A DNA stretch of 26,412 nt. Source: Bacillota bacterium. Its GTDB lineage: Bacteria; Bacillota; Clostridia; Acetivibrionales; DTU013. Where the stretch lies: positions 1-26,412 of the forward strand of contig JAEYON010000014.1 in the NCBI GenBank assembly GCA_023411645.1, written 5' to 3'. Below, one piece after another: positions 1 to 8,525 of this stretch; within the stretch, counting starts at the first letter, position 1; each line of letters begins with the position of its first letter. The translations under genes and the position numbers were made by a program. Below the pieces are notes generated by a model. It was not told the origin of the DNA. It saw nothing but the letters and a program-made list of their open reading frames with translations, and did not search any database.

Positions 1-46
1 GCTGTTAACCGCAGGGTCGTAGGTTCGAGTCCTACTTGAGGAGCCA
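1..46 (+). tRNA. tRNA-Asn (GTT), 3' part only
   Basis: The window opens inside a tRNA. The seven-base anticodon loop CTGTTAA gives anticodon GTT (Asn). It is followed by a complete T arm (GTAGG-TTCGAGT-CCTAC), the 3' acceptor strand TTGAGGA, discriminator G and an encoded CCA ending at 46. The 5' half lies outside the window. The next tRNA begins three bases later, so the two probably belong to one transcript of a tRNA cluster. Confidence 0.93.
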
Positions 47-49
47 TAA

Positions 50-126
50 GGGCCTTTAGCTCAGTTGGTTAGAGCAACCGGCTCATAACCGGTTGGTCCG
101 GGGTTCGAGTCCCTGAAGGCCCACCA
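50..126 (+). tRNA. tRNA with CAT anticodon (elongator Met or Ile2)
   Basis: A complete 77-nt cloverleaf. The acceptor pairs GGGCCTT with AAGGCCC, the D arm is GCTC/GAGC, the anticodon stem is ACCGG/CCGGT around loop CTCATAA (anticodon CAT), and the T stem is CGGGG/CCCTG (one G-T pair). The discriminator is A and CCA is encoded. A CAT anticodon can be initiator Met, elongator Met or lysidine-modified Ile2. The Watson-Crick first acceptor pair (G1-C72) argues against the initiator. Elongator Met and Ile2 cannot be separated safely here; the acceptor and D-arm sequence resemble what I recall of bacillary Ile2. Confidence 0.95.
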
Positions 127-130
127 CAAA

Positions 131-168
131 TAAAAGCATCATCCCAAAAGATGGTGCTTTTATTTTTT
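131..168 (+). terminator. Terminator after the tRNA cluster, probably bidirectional
   Basis: A 13-bp stem (TAAAAGCATCATC at 131-143 with GATGGTGCTTTTA at 150-162, one G-T pair) and a 6-base loop are followed by TTTTTT on the plus strand. On the minus strand the same hairpin is followed by TTTG after an A/T-ended stem, so it could also end the small minus-strand gene whose stop is at 216. Confidence 0.88.
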
Positions 169-215
169 GGAATGCTAAGAGGGACTGGAACCCGAGAGGG
201 CACAAGCCATGGAAT

Positions 216-398
216 TTATTGCTTTTTCCCGCCGAACTCATCGATCTGCCTTTCTGACTGAAGGCTGGCGGATACGGTTAATTTAGATGCGGCATCATTT
301 TTCTTCTTTAGCGTGCTGCTGATAAAGCTGCCGTGAATAAGTGATTCAATTGCGGACTCAGTATCCATAACCGGCTTTCCTGAAAAAATACGTCCCAT
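216..398 (-). CDS. Small hypothetical protein, 60 aa
   Basis: A 60-residue hydrophilic protein that I do not recognise. The case for a real gene is the start region: AAGGAG lies nine bases before the ATG at 398 in a purine-rich leader, and the hairpin at 131-168 could terminate the transcript. The protein has no signal peptide, membrane segment or cysteine. It is rich in Ser, Lys and Glu and has a KKK stretch near the middle. It is divergent from trmK, with about 110 bp between the two starts, and convergent with the tRNA cluster. No function is proposed. Confidence 0.55.
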   Translation of the reverse strand: MGRIFSGKPVMDTESAIESLIHGSFISSTLKKKNDAASKLTVSASLQSERQIDEFGGKKQ

Positions 399-508
399 CT
401 GTTTTTTCTCCTTAATGGATTCATTTTCGTGTATAATTAAGCATGTACAACTATTGAATTATTTATTAGTATTTGTTTATGATAATCTGTGCGACATGGA
501 GAGACGTT

Positions 509-1225
509 ATGAGATTAAACGGCAGGTTGAAAATGATAGCGGATCATATTCCGCAATGCGGCATATTAACAGACATAGGGACGGATCATGCATTTATACC
601 GATTTATGCCGTAAAAAAAGGACTTTGTGAAAAAGCGTTGGCCGCTGATCTTAGAGCTGGTCCGTTAAAGATGGCATCAAACAACATTATGAAAAACGGA
701 CTATCAGACAGAATTGAAACCAGGATGGGAGACGGACTGGAACCGATCCTGCTCAATGAATGCGAGGTCATCGTAATAGCTGGAATGGGTGGAACTTTGA
801 TAAGAGATATTTTAGCCGGATCAGTTGAAAAGGCGCAAGTAGCGCGAGTACTGCTGCTCCAGGCAAATACTGCTGTGGAGACACTACGCAGATGGCTTTA
901 TGAAAACGGCTTTATCATCGAGCAGGAGCACCTGGCGTTGGATGCAGGAAAGTACTATGTTGTCATTGAGGCGAAATGGGTTGGCTGTCCGGAAAAAAAA
1001 GACGAAATTACCTGCTATATCGGAGAGAAGATATTTGAGGGTAATGAGGAGCACTTGCAGAGATACCTGATGAAAAAGCTTAGGGAAGTGGAGGTAATCA
1101 TTGAGGGTAGAAGCCGTTCCGATCCGCAAAAGTACCACAGTGGTTTAGAGGAGAACGGATTAAGTACGAGCAGTTATATTCTGATCAGAGACAGATTGAT
1201 GAAATATATTGAGAATTATTCCTGA
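509..1225 (+). CDS. trmK: tRNA (adenine(22)-N(1))-methyltransferase TrmK
   Basis: A 238-residue class I SAM-dependent methyltransferase that modifies N1 of A22 in the D-loop region of tRNAs (family role known from B. subtilis TrmK/YqfN). The N-terminus reads RLKMIADHIPQC, then the SAM-binding loop ILTDIGTDHAFIPIYA, and IAGMGGTLI in the middle; both are hallmarks of the family. I place the start at the ATG at 509, because GGAGAG (498-503) sits five bases before it and the product then begins like the family. An in-frame ATG at 473 would add 12 residues with no ribosome site. The Nif3-family gene follows after 45 bp, the pairing seen in many Firmicutes. Confidence 0.9.
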   Translation: MRLNGRLKMIADHIPQCGILTDIGTDHAFIPIYAVKKGLCEKALAADLRAGPLKMASNNIMKNGLSDRIETRMGDGLEPILLNECEVIVIAGMGGTLIRDILAGSVEKAQVARVLLLQANTAVETLRRWLYENGFIIEQEHLALDAGKYYVVIEAKWVGCPEKKDEITCYIGEKIFEGNEEHLQRYLMKKLREVEVIIEGRSRSDPQKYHSGLEENGLSTSSYILIRDRLMKYIENYS

Positions 1226-1270
1226 TCATCGTAGCTATGATAGAAATATAGACTGGAGGATTGGATTTGT

Positions 1271-2038
1271 ATGGCAAAATGTTCTGATATTATTTCGTTT
1301 ATGGAAAGACTTGCGCCGCAGGAACTTGCGGAAAACTGGGACAATACGGGATTGCTGGTCGGAAGCAGGGAGGGCAGCATAAAGAAGATACTGATTTGCC
1401 TGGATATCACTATGGCCTCGATCGGTGAGGCTATCACACAAAAGGCAGATTTGATCATAACGCATCACCCTGTTATCTTTAATGAGTTAAAACGTCTGAA
1501 TGAAGATGATATCAAAGGAAAACAGCTTTATAAGCTGATAAGAAACAATTTGAGCGTTTACGCAGCCCACACAAATCTTGATTATGCCAATCCGGGGGTC
1601 AACTCCTGCCTGGCAGACATTCTTGGGGTCTGCAAGGCGGAAACGATGGGCAATGGGCCGGGTAAGTGCGGCGTGCTTGAGGAAAAGATGAGCCTTGATG
1701 AATTTATAGGGCATGTAAAAAGCAGCCTGCAAACACCCTTTTTAAGGGTGGTAGGCCATGCTCCTTCAAGTATACAAAAGGTTGCTATTTTTAGCGGCAG
1801 CTTTGATGATGATTTGAAGTCTGTGATGGAATCAGGCGCTGAGGTACTTGTAACAGGTGATCTAAAATACCATACTGCGCTCGATGCCTCTGAAGCCGGT
1901 CTGTGTATCCTTGATGCAGGGCATTTCAATACTGAGAAGATAGTATTGCCTTATTTGGCCGGCAGAATTGGCGAAGCGTTTCCGGATGTAGAGATTTTTC
2001 TCTGTCAGGATGAAAATGACCCATTCACACATAGATGA
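1271..2038 (+). CDS. Nif3-like dinuclear metal centre hexameric protein
   Basis: A 255-residue Nif3/YqfO-type protein (often annotated as GTP cyclohydrolase I type 2 homolog; the biochemical role is unsettled). The N-terminal ENWDNTGLLVG, the metal-binding stretch ADLIITHHPVIF, AAHTNLDYANPGVN, and the C-terminal DAGHFNTE with VTGDLKYH upstream give the expected His/Asp/Glu ligands in order. It is the short form without the PII-like insert that makes B. subtilis YqfO about 370 residues. GGAGG at 1255-1259 lies 11 bases before the ATG. Its position right behind trmK suggests co-transcription. It ends about 20 bp before the rnpB promoter, with no clear terminator between. Confidence 0.92.
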   Translation: MAKCSDIISFMERLAPQELAENWDNTGLLVGSREGSIKKILICLDITMASIGEAITQKADLIITHHPVIFNELKRLNEDDIKGKQLYKLIRNNLSVYAAHTNLDYANPGVNSCLADILGVCKAETMGNGPGKCGVLEEKMSLDEFIGHVKSSLQTPFLRVVGHAPSSIQKVAIFSGSFDDDLKSVMESGAEVLVTGDLKYHTALDASEAGLCILDAGHFNTEKIVLPYLAGRIGEAFPDVEIFLCQDENDPFTHR

Positions 2039-2059
2039 AAGGCATCCATTTACTACCTG

Positions 2060-2088
2060 TTGACTAATTTTCAATAAAGGTTTATTAT
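2060..2088 (+). promoter_or_regulatory. Sigma-A-type promoter of rnpB
   Basis: TTGACT (2060-2065), a 17-bp spacer and TATTAT (2083-2088) form a near-consensus housekeeping promoter. The predicted start falls at about 2095-2099, right at the 5' edge of the P1 helix of the RNase P RNA, which agrees well with the mature 5' end. Confidence 0.8.
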
Positions 2089-2098
2089 ATAAGTCCAT

Positions 2099-2484
2099 TG
2101 AGTAAGTCAGATAATCGCGGATACAGTGCCGAAAGGCCGTATTTGAGGAAAGTCCGGGCTCCACAGGGCAAGGGTGCCGGGTAACTCCCGGTGAAGGCGA
2201 CTTTAAGGAAAGTGCAACAGAGATATACCGCAAGCCTGGAAGCGAAAGGTGGGATGTTTCAACTTCTCACATCTCACTTCCAGTATTGTAAGGGTGGAAA
2301 GGTGAGGTAAGAGCTCACCAGCGGCATGGCGACTTGCCGGTCTATGTAAACCCCACTCGGAGCAACACCGCAGAGGGACATGTTGGCGGCCCGTCAGTCC
2401 CGGGCAGGTGGCTGGAGCCATTCAGAAATGTCTGGCCGAGATAGATGATTATCAGATACAGAACCCGGCTTATAGACTTACTCA
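2099..2484 (+). ncRNA. rnpB: RNase P RNA (M1-like, type A)
   Basis: The catalytic RNA of RNase P, which matures tRNA 5' ends. Conserved core blocks occur in the right order: GAGGAAAGTCCGGGCTCCAC with ACAGGGCA near 2140-2170, AAGGAAAGTGCAACAGA near 2207, GGTAAGAGCTCACCAG near 2307, AACCCCACTCGGAGCAA near 2350, and GATAGATGATTATC with ACAGAACCCGGCTTAT at the 3' end. The terminal helix P1 is explicit: TGAGTAAGTC at 2099-2108 pairs with GACTTACTCA at 2475-2484. The block order and opening fit the type A architecture usual in Clostridia rather than the Bacillus type B. There is no CDS in this stretch; reading frames crossing it are incidental. Confidence 0.93.
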
Positions 2485-2497
2485 TACCATTTATCAG

Positions 2498-2526
2498 AAA
2501 CACTCGCTTATACGGCGGGTGTTTTT
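2498..2526 (+). terminator. rnpB intrinsic terminator
   Basis: The stem AACACTCGC/GCGGGTGTT (one G-T pair) with a 7-base loop is followed directly by a T-run (2520-2526). It lies 14 bases after the P1 helix of rnpB. Confidence 0.82.
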
Positions 2527-2636
2527 GTGTTATTGTGCTAACGAATATTTAATTTGCTGTAGCAGGTTTTGCGCAAAGTGGCTATTCCTAAGAATTATGG
2601 TTTCTTCAGGTGCTATTGCCTTTAATGATCTCGAAT

Positions 2637-2661
2637 ATACGACTCCAACTCGTATTTTTTT
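2637..2661 (+). terminator. Second hairpin with T-run downstream of rnpB
   Basis: ATACGA (2637-2642) and TCGTAT (2650-2655) form a 6-bp stem around a 7-base loop, followed by TTTTTTT. No gene lies between this and the rnpB terminator; it could be a backup terminator protecting tepA from rnpB transcription. The stretch 2527-2721 otherwise shows nothing I can name. Confidence 0.45.
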
Positions 2662-2721
2662 ATTAAAATATACTAATATTAATGAATAGTCCATTAATCC
2701 AAAAGTCACGAAGAGGTGTTT

Positions 2722-3480
2722 ATGCCAACCAAAGAAAACAAATGTACCTTTAATGAGCCTGTAGAGCCTGAGCCTGATAGGCCTGAAATAAAAGAGAACA
2801 AGGATCAGTCGGAGGAGATCAGAGAATTTGGAAAGGTAACGATTTCTAACCCAAGGGGGAATATACACTGTCTTACAATCATCGGGCAAATTGAAGGACA
2901 TCTTATTCTTCCGCCACATAACAAGACAACAAAATATGAGCATGTGATTCCTCAGTTGGTGGCAATAGAAGAAAACACTGAAATAGATGGTCTTCTGCTC
3001 ATACTTAATACAGTTGGCGGAGATGTGGAGGCCGGGCTGGCAATTGCAGAAATGATTGCCAGTATGGACAAGCCCGCTGTCTCCCTGGTACTGGGTGGGG
3101 GACATAGTATTGGCGTTCCAATGGCAGTTTCAACAGATTATTCCTATATCGCTCCGTCTGCTACGATGACTATCCATCCAATCAGACTCAATGGTATGGT
3201 AATAGGAGTTCCACAAACATATGAGTATTTTGACAAGATGCAGGAAAGAGTTGTTCGTTTTGTTAGCGAAAACGCAGCAATTTCAAAAGATGAGTTTCGA
3301 AAATTGATGCTGAAAACAGGGGAACTGGCAAATGATGTGGGCACTGTATTGTTTGGTGAAGAAGCTGTAGCAAGTAAGCTGATAAATGAAGTGGGAGGAC
3401 TCTCTGATGCAATGAACCGGCTTTACAGCCTGATAGCGGAAAGGCGCGTCAGAACTCCATCCGGAGGTGAATTACAATGA
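2722..3480 (+). CDS. tepA: ClpP-fold serine protease, TepA family
   Basis: A 252-residue ClpP/crotonase-fold protein of the TepA (translocation-enhancing) family. After an acidic, disordered-looking N-terminal 40 residues, the core contains LNTVGGDVEAGLAIAE (oxyanion strand and helix), the nucleophile elbow GGGHSIGVPMA with Ser129, and ATMTIHPI with His152, matching the Ser/His of ClpP-type proteases. It has no signal peptide, so a cytoplasmic or membrane-associated place is likely. AGAGG at 2712-2716 precedes the ATG at 2722 by five bases; a GTG at 2716 inside that site is a poorer start. The stop overlaps the start of the next gene (ATGA), so it is translationally coupled to ylzJ as in B. 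subtilis, where spoIIIE follows. Confidence 0.88.
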   Translation: MPTKENKCTFNEPVEPEPDRPEIKENKDQSEEIREFGKVTISNPRGNIHCLTIIGQIEGHLILPPHNKTTKYEHVIPQLVAIEENTEIDGLLLILNTVGGDVEAGLAIAEMIASMDKPAVSLVLGGGHSIGVPMAVSTDYSYIAPSATMTIHPIRLNGMVIGVPQTYEYFDKMQERVVRFVSENAAISKDEFRKLMLKTGELANDVGTVLFGEEAVASKLINEVGGLSDAMNRLYSLIAERRVRTPSGGELQ

Positions 3481-3713
3481 TCCTGTATTCAATTATTCCA
3501 CAGGAGTTCGTCTTTCAGGGATTTTTGGAGACTAATGAGCAACAGCACCATCTAGTTGAATTCAGAGGAGAGAAGATTATGGTAACAAAAAGGCCGGATA
3601 ATCAATTTGAGATTAGCCGGCTTTTAAGCACCCGTCCTGCGTCTTATCTTAATCCGTTATATCAGCCGGGAAGTCTGGTTGATGAACGGGATCTGAAGCA
3701 GGTTCGTCCATAA
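3477..3713 (+). CDS. ylzJ: YlzJ-like small protein
   Basis: A 78-residue protein with the hallmarks I associate with YlzJ: an N-terminal MILYSIIPQE, a central strand-rich stretch around VEFRGEKIMV, and a C-terminal section ending in STRPASYLNPLYQPG. Function is unknown. The start ATG overlaps the tepA stop by four bases and GGAGG (3463-3467) lies inside the end of tepA. In B. subtilis the same small gene sits between tepA and spoIIIE. Here spoIIIE is 2.3 kb away because a minus-strand chemoreceptor gene occupies the gap. The TAA stop (3711-3713) directly abuts the stop of that convergent gene with no spacer. Confidence 0.82.
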   Translation: MILYSIIPQEFVFQGFLETNEQQHHLVEFRGEKIMVTKRPDNQFEISRLLSTRPASYLNPLYQPGSLVDERDLKQVRP

Positions 3714-5837
3714 TTACAGCTTGAATTTCTCAACTGCACTTTGCATTTCTTCTGAAGCTACTCTCAAATCGTCTGCAAAGCGTGAAAGCTCTTCTATTGC
3801 GGATAGCTGCTCCTCAGTCGATGCAGTCACTTCCTGCGAGGAAGCAGCTGTTTCCTGCGACACAGCCGAAATATTCTGTATGGAACTGATTGCTTGAGCT
3901 TTGTTTTCTTCCATTCCGGCAATTCTCGTCATTATCTGTTTTACCTGAACTGAAAGGCTTTCCATGGAGGTCATGATCTGTTTAAACACCTGGATCGTGA
4001 CCTGGACAGCTTCATTCTGTGATAACAAGATTGCTTCCGAGTCGGCTGCCTTTTCGACAGCCTTTGCTGTCTGATCCTGTGTGCTCTTAATCAGCTTGGC
4101 GATCTCGCGGGCCGAACCCATGGATTGCTCGGCGAGCTTTCTCACTTCATCTGCTACGACAGAAAAACCTTTTCCTGCTTCTCCGGCTCTGGCTGCTTCA
4201 ATTGCAGCATTGAGTGCAAGAAGATTGGTCTGATCCGCTATGTTGCTGATGACCTTGATGATCTTCCCGATTGATCTCGAGTGTATATCAAGTTCTTTGA
4301 TATCGTCCATTATTTGTCTTGATATGGTTGTGGTTCTGTTAGCTTTTACATCCAGATCTTCAACAGCAGATAAACCGTTTTGGGTCTCGGACATGGTGTT
4401 ATTTGTAAGCTCATCAATTGATTTTGCGTTTAGTGTGACATAATTAATGTTTTCGGCGAGAGTACTGATCTTCTCGACACCTTGCTCTGCATCTGTAGCT
4501 TGAGTCGATGCGCCTTGAGAGATTTCCTGTATCGCTCTGGATATTTCCTGCGATACTTCAGATACCTGTTGTGATGTCGTTGATACGGTAACCGCGGATT
4601 TTGCCACCTTTTCTGATACTTTCATTGTGTGCTCAATAAGAGTTCGCATGTTTGCGATCATGGAATTGATACTCCTGGTTAACACACCAAGCTCATCTGT
4701 TCTCCTTGAGTTGAGTGTAACGGTAAGATCACCGGACGCGGCTTGTCCTGAAGCTTTAATTATGCGGTTGATTGTTCTGCTCATACTGTTTGAGATAATA
4801 ATTCCTATGCTAAAGGCAATTACAGCAGCCAATACTACAAATATGACAGTACTGATAACAACTGCTCTGGCGGCATCAGTATATGAGCTGTATGGTATCA
4901 GACCGATCAGTATATTTCCGGTTGAGCCAATCTTGTTATAGGACATTAAATATTTGATGTTTTCAAATGTAACGATATCGCTGCCTGTTTCCTCTTCAGA
5001 GACAACCAGTTTTTGATAGAAATCCTGCTGAGTAATTTTACTGGTTTCTGTTTGGTCTATACCGTTGGTGATTATTCTTCCGTCAGGACTGATAAAGCTG
5101 ATCAGCTGTTGATCATCCAAATCGATTCCGGTCGTCAACTCCTCAACGACAGACATCTTCACGTCAATGACGACCATTCCGATAATATCCTTGCTTAATA
5201 AATTTGGTATAAGTCTGATATAGGAGAGGCAATAACCACTATCGTCAGTATCATTAAGAGTATCCAGATCCTTGTGTGTCCCAAACCATAATCCTTTACC
5301 CGTAGTTTCTAAAAGCTGCTGATAAAATTCTGTGTCTTTAAGATGATCTACATAAGTATCTGTGGATGTTTTTGTTGAAACAGGATAAACAGATTCATCA
5401 ACAGGTATAAGCATGATAGATTCGACATCAGGGCTGAAGATAGCCGTGCTGTTCAGATTGTTCGTAACCCTTTTGATGTTATCGTTCTTGGCAATAATGT
5501 CATCCCTTATGTCGTAACGTCCGGACAGGTAATCCTGTATATCTGAATCTGCAAAAATCTGCCCGGATAGGTTTTCCACAGTTTGAAGAACGACGCCTAT
5601 GTACTTGCCGGTATTTTCAATGGCTACGACAGAGGACTGGATGCCTCTTTGAGAAGCTGTTTTAGATGTATTTACAAAAGTAATGACACCTTGTAACATA
5701 ATAAAAATGATTGGTACCATAAATGCTGCTATTAACTTTGTTTTTATCTTTTTAATGCTGAAAACGGAACCTGTGATGATACTGACTTTATCAACTATCT
5801 TTAACAAGAAACTTTTGAGCTGGGATAATATCTTCAT
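3714..5837 (-). CDS. Methyl-accepting chemotaxis protein with extracellular sensor domain
   Basis: A 707-residue transmembrane chemoreceptor. A first membrane segment lies at about 35-55 (start of LIAAFMVPIIFIMLQGVITF), followed by a periplasm-type extracellular sensor of about 260 residues that looks like a double-Cache domain, a second membrane segment near 320-345 (IFVVLAAVIAFSIGIIIS), a HAMP domain, and the long coiled-coil signalling domain. The kinase-contact hairpin carries NLLALNAAIEAARAGE and DEVRKLAEQS. The ligand is unknown. I choose the ATG at 5837 because GGAGG lies ten bases before it; an upstream ATG at 5918 lacks a site. No CheA, CheW or flagellar genes are in the window. It interrupts the normally continuous tepA-ylzJ-spoIIIE block. 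Confidence 0.93.
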   Translation of the reverse strand: MKILSQLKSFLLKIVDKVSIITGSVFSIKKIKTKLIAAFMVPIIFIMLQGVITFVNTSKTASQRGIQSSVVAIENTGKYIGVVLQTVENLSGQIFADSDIQDYLSGRYDIRDDIIAKNDNIKRVTNNLNSTAIFSPDVESIMLIPVDESVYPVSTKTSTDTYVDHLKDTEFYQQLLETTGKGLWFGTHKDLDTLNDTDDSGYCLSYIRLIPNLLSKDIIGMVVIDVKMSVVEELTTGIDLDDQQLISFISPDGRIITNGIDQTETSKITQQDFYQKLVVSEEETGSDIVTFENIKYLMSYNKIGSTGNILIGLIPYSSYTDAARAVVISTVIFVVLAAVIAFSIGIIISNSMSRTINRIIKASGQAASGDLTVTLNSRRTDELGVLTRSINSMIANMRTLIEHTMKVSEKVAKSAVTVSTTSQQVSEVSQEISRAIQEISQGASTQATDAEQGVEKISTLAENINYVTLNAKSIDELTNNTMSETQNGLSAVEDLDVKANRTTTISRQIMDDIKELDIHSRSIGKIIKVISNIADQTNLLALNAAIEAARAGEAGKGFSVVADEVRKLAEQSMGSAREIAKLIKSTQDQTAKAVEKAADSEAILLSQNEAVQVTIQVFKQIMTSMESLSVQVKQIMTRIAGMEENKAQAISSIQNISAVSQETAASSQEVTASTEEQLSAIEELSRFADDLRVASEEMQSAVEKFKL

Positions 5838-5984
5838 TATACACAAGCCTCCATATCTGAATCTATTATTTATTAATAATTTGACATATTTATAAAATAT
5901 CCTTCTTTTTTTGCACAAATATGGATTTTTGACGCAACATTTTATAGTGAAGCAATAAGGGACTAAACCATAAAGTAATAGAAT

Positions 5985-6007
5985 TCAGTGAGAAATTATG
6001 GTATAGT
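5985..6007 (+). promoter_or_regulatory. Possible promoter of spoIIIE/ftsK
   Basis: TATAGT at 6002-6007 is a good -10 hexamer. A weak -35 (TAGAAT, about 5979-5984) lies 17 bp upstream. Because the chemoreceptor gene separates spoIIIE from ylzJ, the gene needs its own promoter, and this is the best candidate between the two divergent starts. I see no stronger match elsewhere in 5838-6052. Confidence 0.35.
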
Positions 6008-6052
6008 TGTTTGTGGACGCACGTGGTTTTTATTCTGTCCGGGGGTGAAAAG

Positions 6053-8509
6053 TTGAAAGGTAAAAAAACACAGAAGAAAAAATATACTGCTAAAACAAAG
6101 ATGCCGGCAAAGAGACCTCAAAATACTCACCGGCATGAAATCCAGGGCATTTTAGTCCTTGCTCTGGGCATTTTAATGCTGTTGAGCTTCTACGTCAAAG
6201 ATTCAATCGGATATTTCGGAATGTTTATACGGGAGACCTCTCTTGGGCTATTCGGCATACCGGCATTTCTAATCCCGCCGGTCATTATCCTGTACGCTGC
6301 GATTTTAATATTTGCAAATGAAAAGCTGAATCTTAAAAATAAGGGGCTCTACATTTTTTTCCTGTTTCTGCTGGTCGCTTCACTGATTCAGGCAGGATAC
6401 TACAGGCCGGAAGACTATGATGGTCTGACACCGATGAAGGCTCTGACACACTTCTATGAAGAGGGCAAATCCCTTGCCGGCGGGGGACTAATCGGGGGGG
6501 TCATCAGTCTGCCGTTTCTTGTCACATTTCGTGTACTTGGTACAATAATTATACTTACCGCATTATCGCTGGTTGATATTATTTTACTTACAAATTCATC
6601 TATATCCGGCTTCTTCAAAAATATAAGCAGTCTTTTCAAACGCCGTTATGAAGAAAGCGAGGCAACAATGGATGAAGAAGACTTGCCTTTTGTTGAAGAT
6701 AACGGAGAGGAACTGTCACTGCGGTTTGATAAAAAGCCAAAGGTTATCGACTTTAAGATTGAAAAGAATACAAGAGAGCAGAAACAAAAGGGAAGTGTAA
6801 AGCATAGTCCTCAAGCAATCAGCGTTAAAGAAGCTGAGCACGGAGCAGAAGAACCGTATGGTATAATTGATGATGTGTCCGATGATATGCCGGATGAACA
6901 CGAGGACACACCTTTGGAGCTTGTGATCGGGGATTTGAAAAAATCCGAGAATAAGGAGAAAAGCATCCGGCAAAAACCGGCTGTGGTGAAGGAAGCGAAA
7001 GAGGAATCCGGTTTGAAGGAAATCATTATTAAGGATGCCAGAGCGAAGAAAATCACTCCGACGAAGTATAACAGCCCACCGTTTGATTTGCTGATTGAAG
7101 ATACAGAGTTATCAGGAAACACAAAGAATTACCGGAATCAAGTCCTGGAAGGGGCAAAGAAGCTGGAGGATACGCTAAACAGCTTTGGCGTTTCGGCGAA
7201 GGTCGTCAATGTGAGCAGAGGCCCGACGGTTACCAGATATGAGCTTCAGCCCAGTGCCGGCGTAAAGGTTAGCAGGATTGTCAATCTTTCCGATGATATT
7301 GCATTGAATCTTGCAGCACCCGCTATACGTCTCGAAGCTCCCATACCGGGTAAAGCCGCGATTGGGATCGAAGTGCCGAATAAAGATGTAAATATGGTCA
7401 GGATCAGGGATGTGCTGGAATCACAGGAATTTATGCAGAATTCATCGAAGCTTTCTGTTGCTATTGGAAAGGATGTCTCTGGAGAAACCATCATCGTAGA
7501 TATAGCAAAAATGCCGCATTTACTTATAGCAGGAGCTACCGGCTCGGGAAAAAGCGTATGCATTAACTCTCTGATCATCAGCCTGCTGTACAAGGCCTCT
7601 CCAGACGAGGTGAAGCTGTTGATGATAGACCCGAAGGTTGTTGAACTTGGTGTTTACAATGGCATTCCACATCTGCTCATACCTGTCGTGACGGAGCCGA
7701 AGAAGGCTGCAGGAGCTTTGAATTGGGCGGTACAGGAAATGGTGAACAGGTACAAGCTCTTTGCTGATAAAGCCGTCAGAGATATCAAGGGGTTTAATGA
7801 ATTGATGCAAAAGACAGGCGAAATGCCGTCTATGCCGCAAATAGTCATTATTATAGATGAGCTTGCGGATTTAATGATGGTTGCGCCCAATGATGTGGAG
7901 GATGCAATTTGCAGGCTTGCTCAGATGGCCAGAGCGGCCGGAATGCACCTGGTCATCGCAACGCAGAGACCATCCGTCGATGTCATAACAGGTGTCATAA
8001 AAGCTAATATCCCATCCAGGATCTCCTTTGCAGTATCTTCTCAGATAGATTCGAGAACGATACTCGATATGGCAGGTGCTGAGAAACTGCTTGGCAGGGG
8101 GGATATGCTGCTGTATCCGGTCGGAAAGGCAAAGCCTCTCAGGGCTCAGGGCGCAAACATTACCGACGGTGAGGTGGAAAGGGTAGTCGAATATGTAAAA
8201 TCACAAGGGAATGCTTATTATGATGACAATATTATAGAGGAAATAAATAACGAGGATTCTCGGTATACTAACGACAGCGGCGACAATGATGAGCTGCTCC
8301 CAAGAGCTATCGAATTGGTGGTTGATGCCGGACAGGCTTCAGTTTCATTGATCCAGCGTAAATTTAAGGTCGGCTACGCTCGAGCTGCAAGAATTGTTGA
8401 TCAGATGGAGGCCAGGGGCATTGTAGGTGGATTTGAGGGGAGCAAGCCAAGACAGATACTGATTTCCAAACAACAATGGCAGGAAATGCAAATGGCGGAT
8501 AAGGATTAG
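6053..8509 (+). CDS. spoIIIE: DNA translocase FtsK/SpoIIIE
   Basis: An 818-residue membrane-anchored DNA pump for chromosome segregation at the septum. A basic N-terminus precedes four hydrophobic segments (about residues 35-195: ILVLALGILMLLS, FLIPPVIILYAAILIF, GLYIFFLFLLVASLI, TIIILTALSLVDIILL). A charged linker of roughly 150 residues follows, then the alpha/beta motor with Walker A AGATGSGKSVCIN and Walker B VIIIDELADLMM, and a C-terminal winged-helix gamma domain (SVSLIQRKFKVGYARAARIVD) that reads KOPS/SRS sites. Start TTG at 6053 is chosen because GGGGGTG (6041-6047) sits six bases upstream. FtsK and SpoIIIE cannot be separated by motif; the conserved neighbours tepA and ylzJ favour the SpoIIIE position. 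Confidence 0.93.
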   Translation: MKGKKTQKKKYTAKTKMPAKRPQNTHRHEIQGILVLALGILMLLSFYVKDSIGYFGMFIRETSLGLFGIPAFLIPPVIILYAAILIFANEKLNLKNKGLYIFFLFLLVASLIQAGYYRPEDYDGLTPMKALTHFYEEGKSLAGGGLIGGVISLPFLVTFRVLGTIIILTALSLVDIILLTNSSISGFFKNISSLFKRRYEESEATMDEEDLPFVEDNGEELSLRFDKKPKVIDFKIEKNTREQKQKGSVKHSPQAISVKEAEHGAEEPYGIIDDVSDDMPDEHEDTPLELVIGDLKKSENKEKSIRQKPAVVKEAKEESGLKEIIIKDARAKKITPTKYNSPPFDLLIEDTELSGNTKNYRNQVLEGAKKLEDTLNSFGVSAKVVNVSRGPTVTRYELQPSAGVKVSRIVNLSDDIALNLAAPAIRLEAPIPGKAAIGIEVPNKDVNMVRIRDVLESQEFMQNSSKLSVAIGKDVSGETIIVDIAKMPHLLIAGATGSGKSVCINSLIISLLYKASPDEVKLLMIDPKVVELGVYNGIPHLLIPVVTEPKKAAGALNWAVQEMVNRYKLFADKAVRDIKGFNELMQKTGEMPSMPQIVIIIDELADLMMVAPNDVEDAICRLAQMARAAGMHLVIATQRPSVDVITGVIKANIPSRISFAVSSQIDSRTILDMAGAEKLLGRGDMLLYPVGKAKPLRAQGANITDGEVERVVEYVKSQGNAYYDDNIIEEINNEDSRYTNDSGDNDELLPRAIELVVDAGQASVSLIQRKFKVGYARAARIVDQMEARGIVGGFEGSKPRQILISKQQWQEMQMADKD

Positions 8510-8525
8510 GCAGGGAGGGATCTTT

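Noticed and set aside
2203..2689. Open frames on both strands across 2203-2689
   Set aside because: They run through the RNase P RNA and its downstream spacer, have no ribosome sites, and show no recognisable protein.
3714..5918. Chemoreceptor start at 5918
   Set aside because: The extra 27 residues are basic and aromatic, with no ribosome site; GGAGG before 5837 and the usual short cytoplasmic N-terminus favour the later ATG.
5841..5960. Sigma-D (flagellar) promoter for the chemoreceptor
   Set aside because: A TAAA occurs on the minus strand, but the sequence 15 bases on matches GCCGATAA at only two or three positions.
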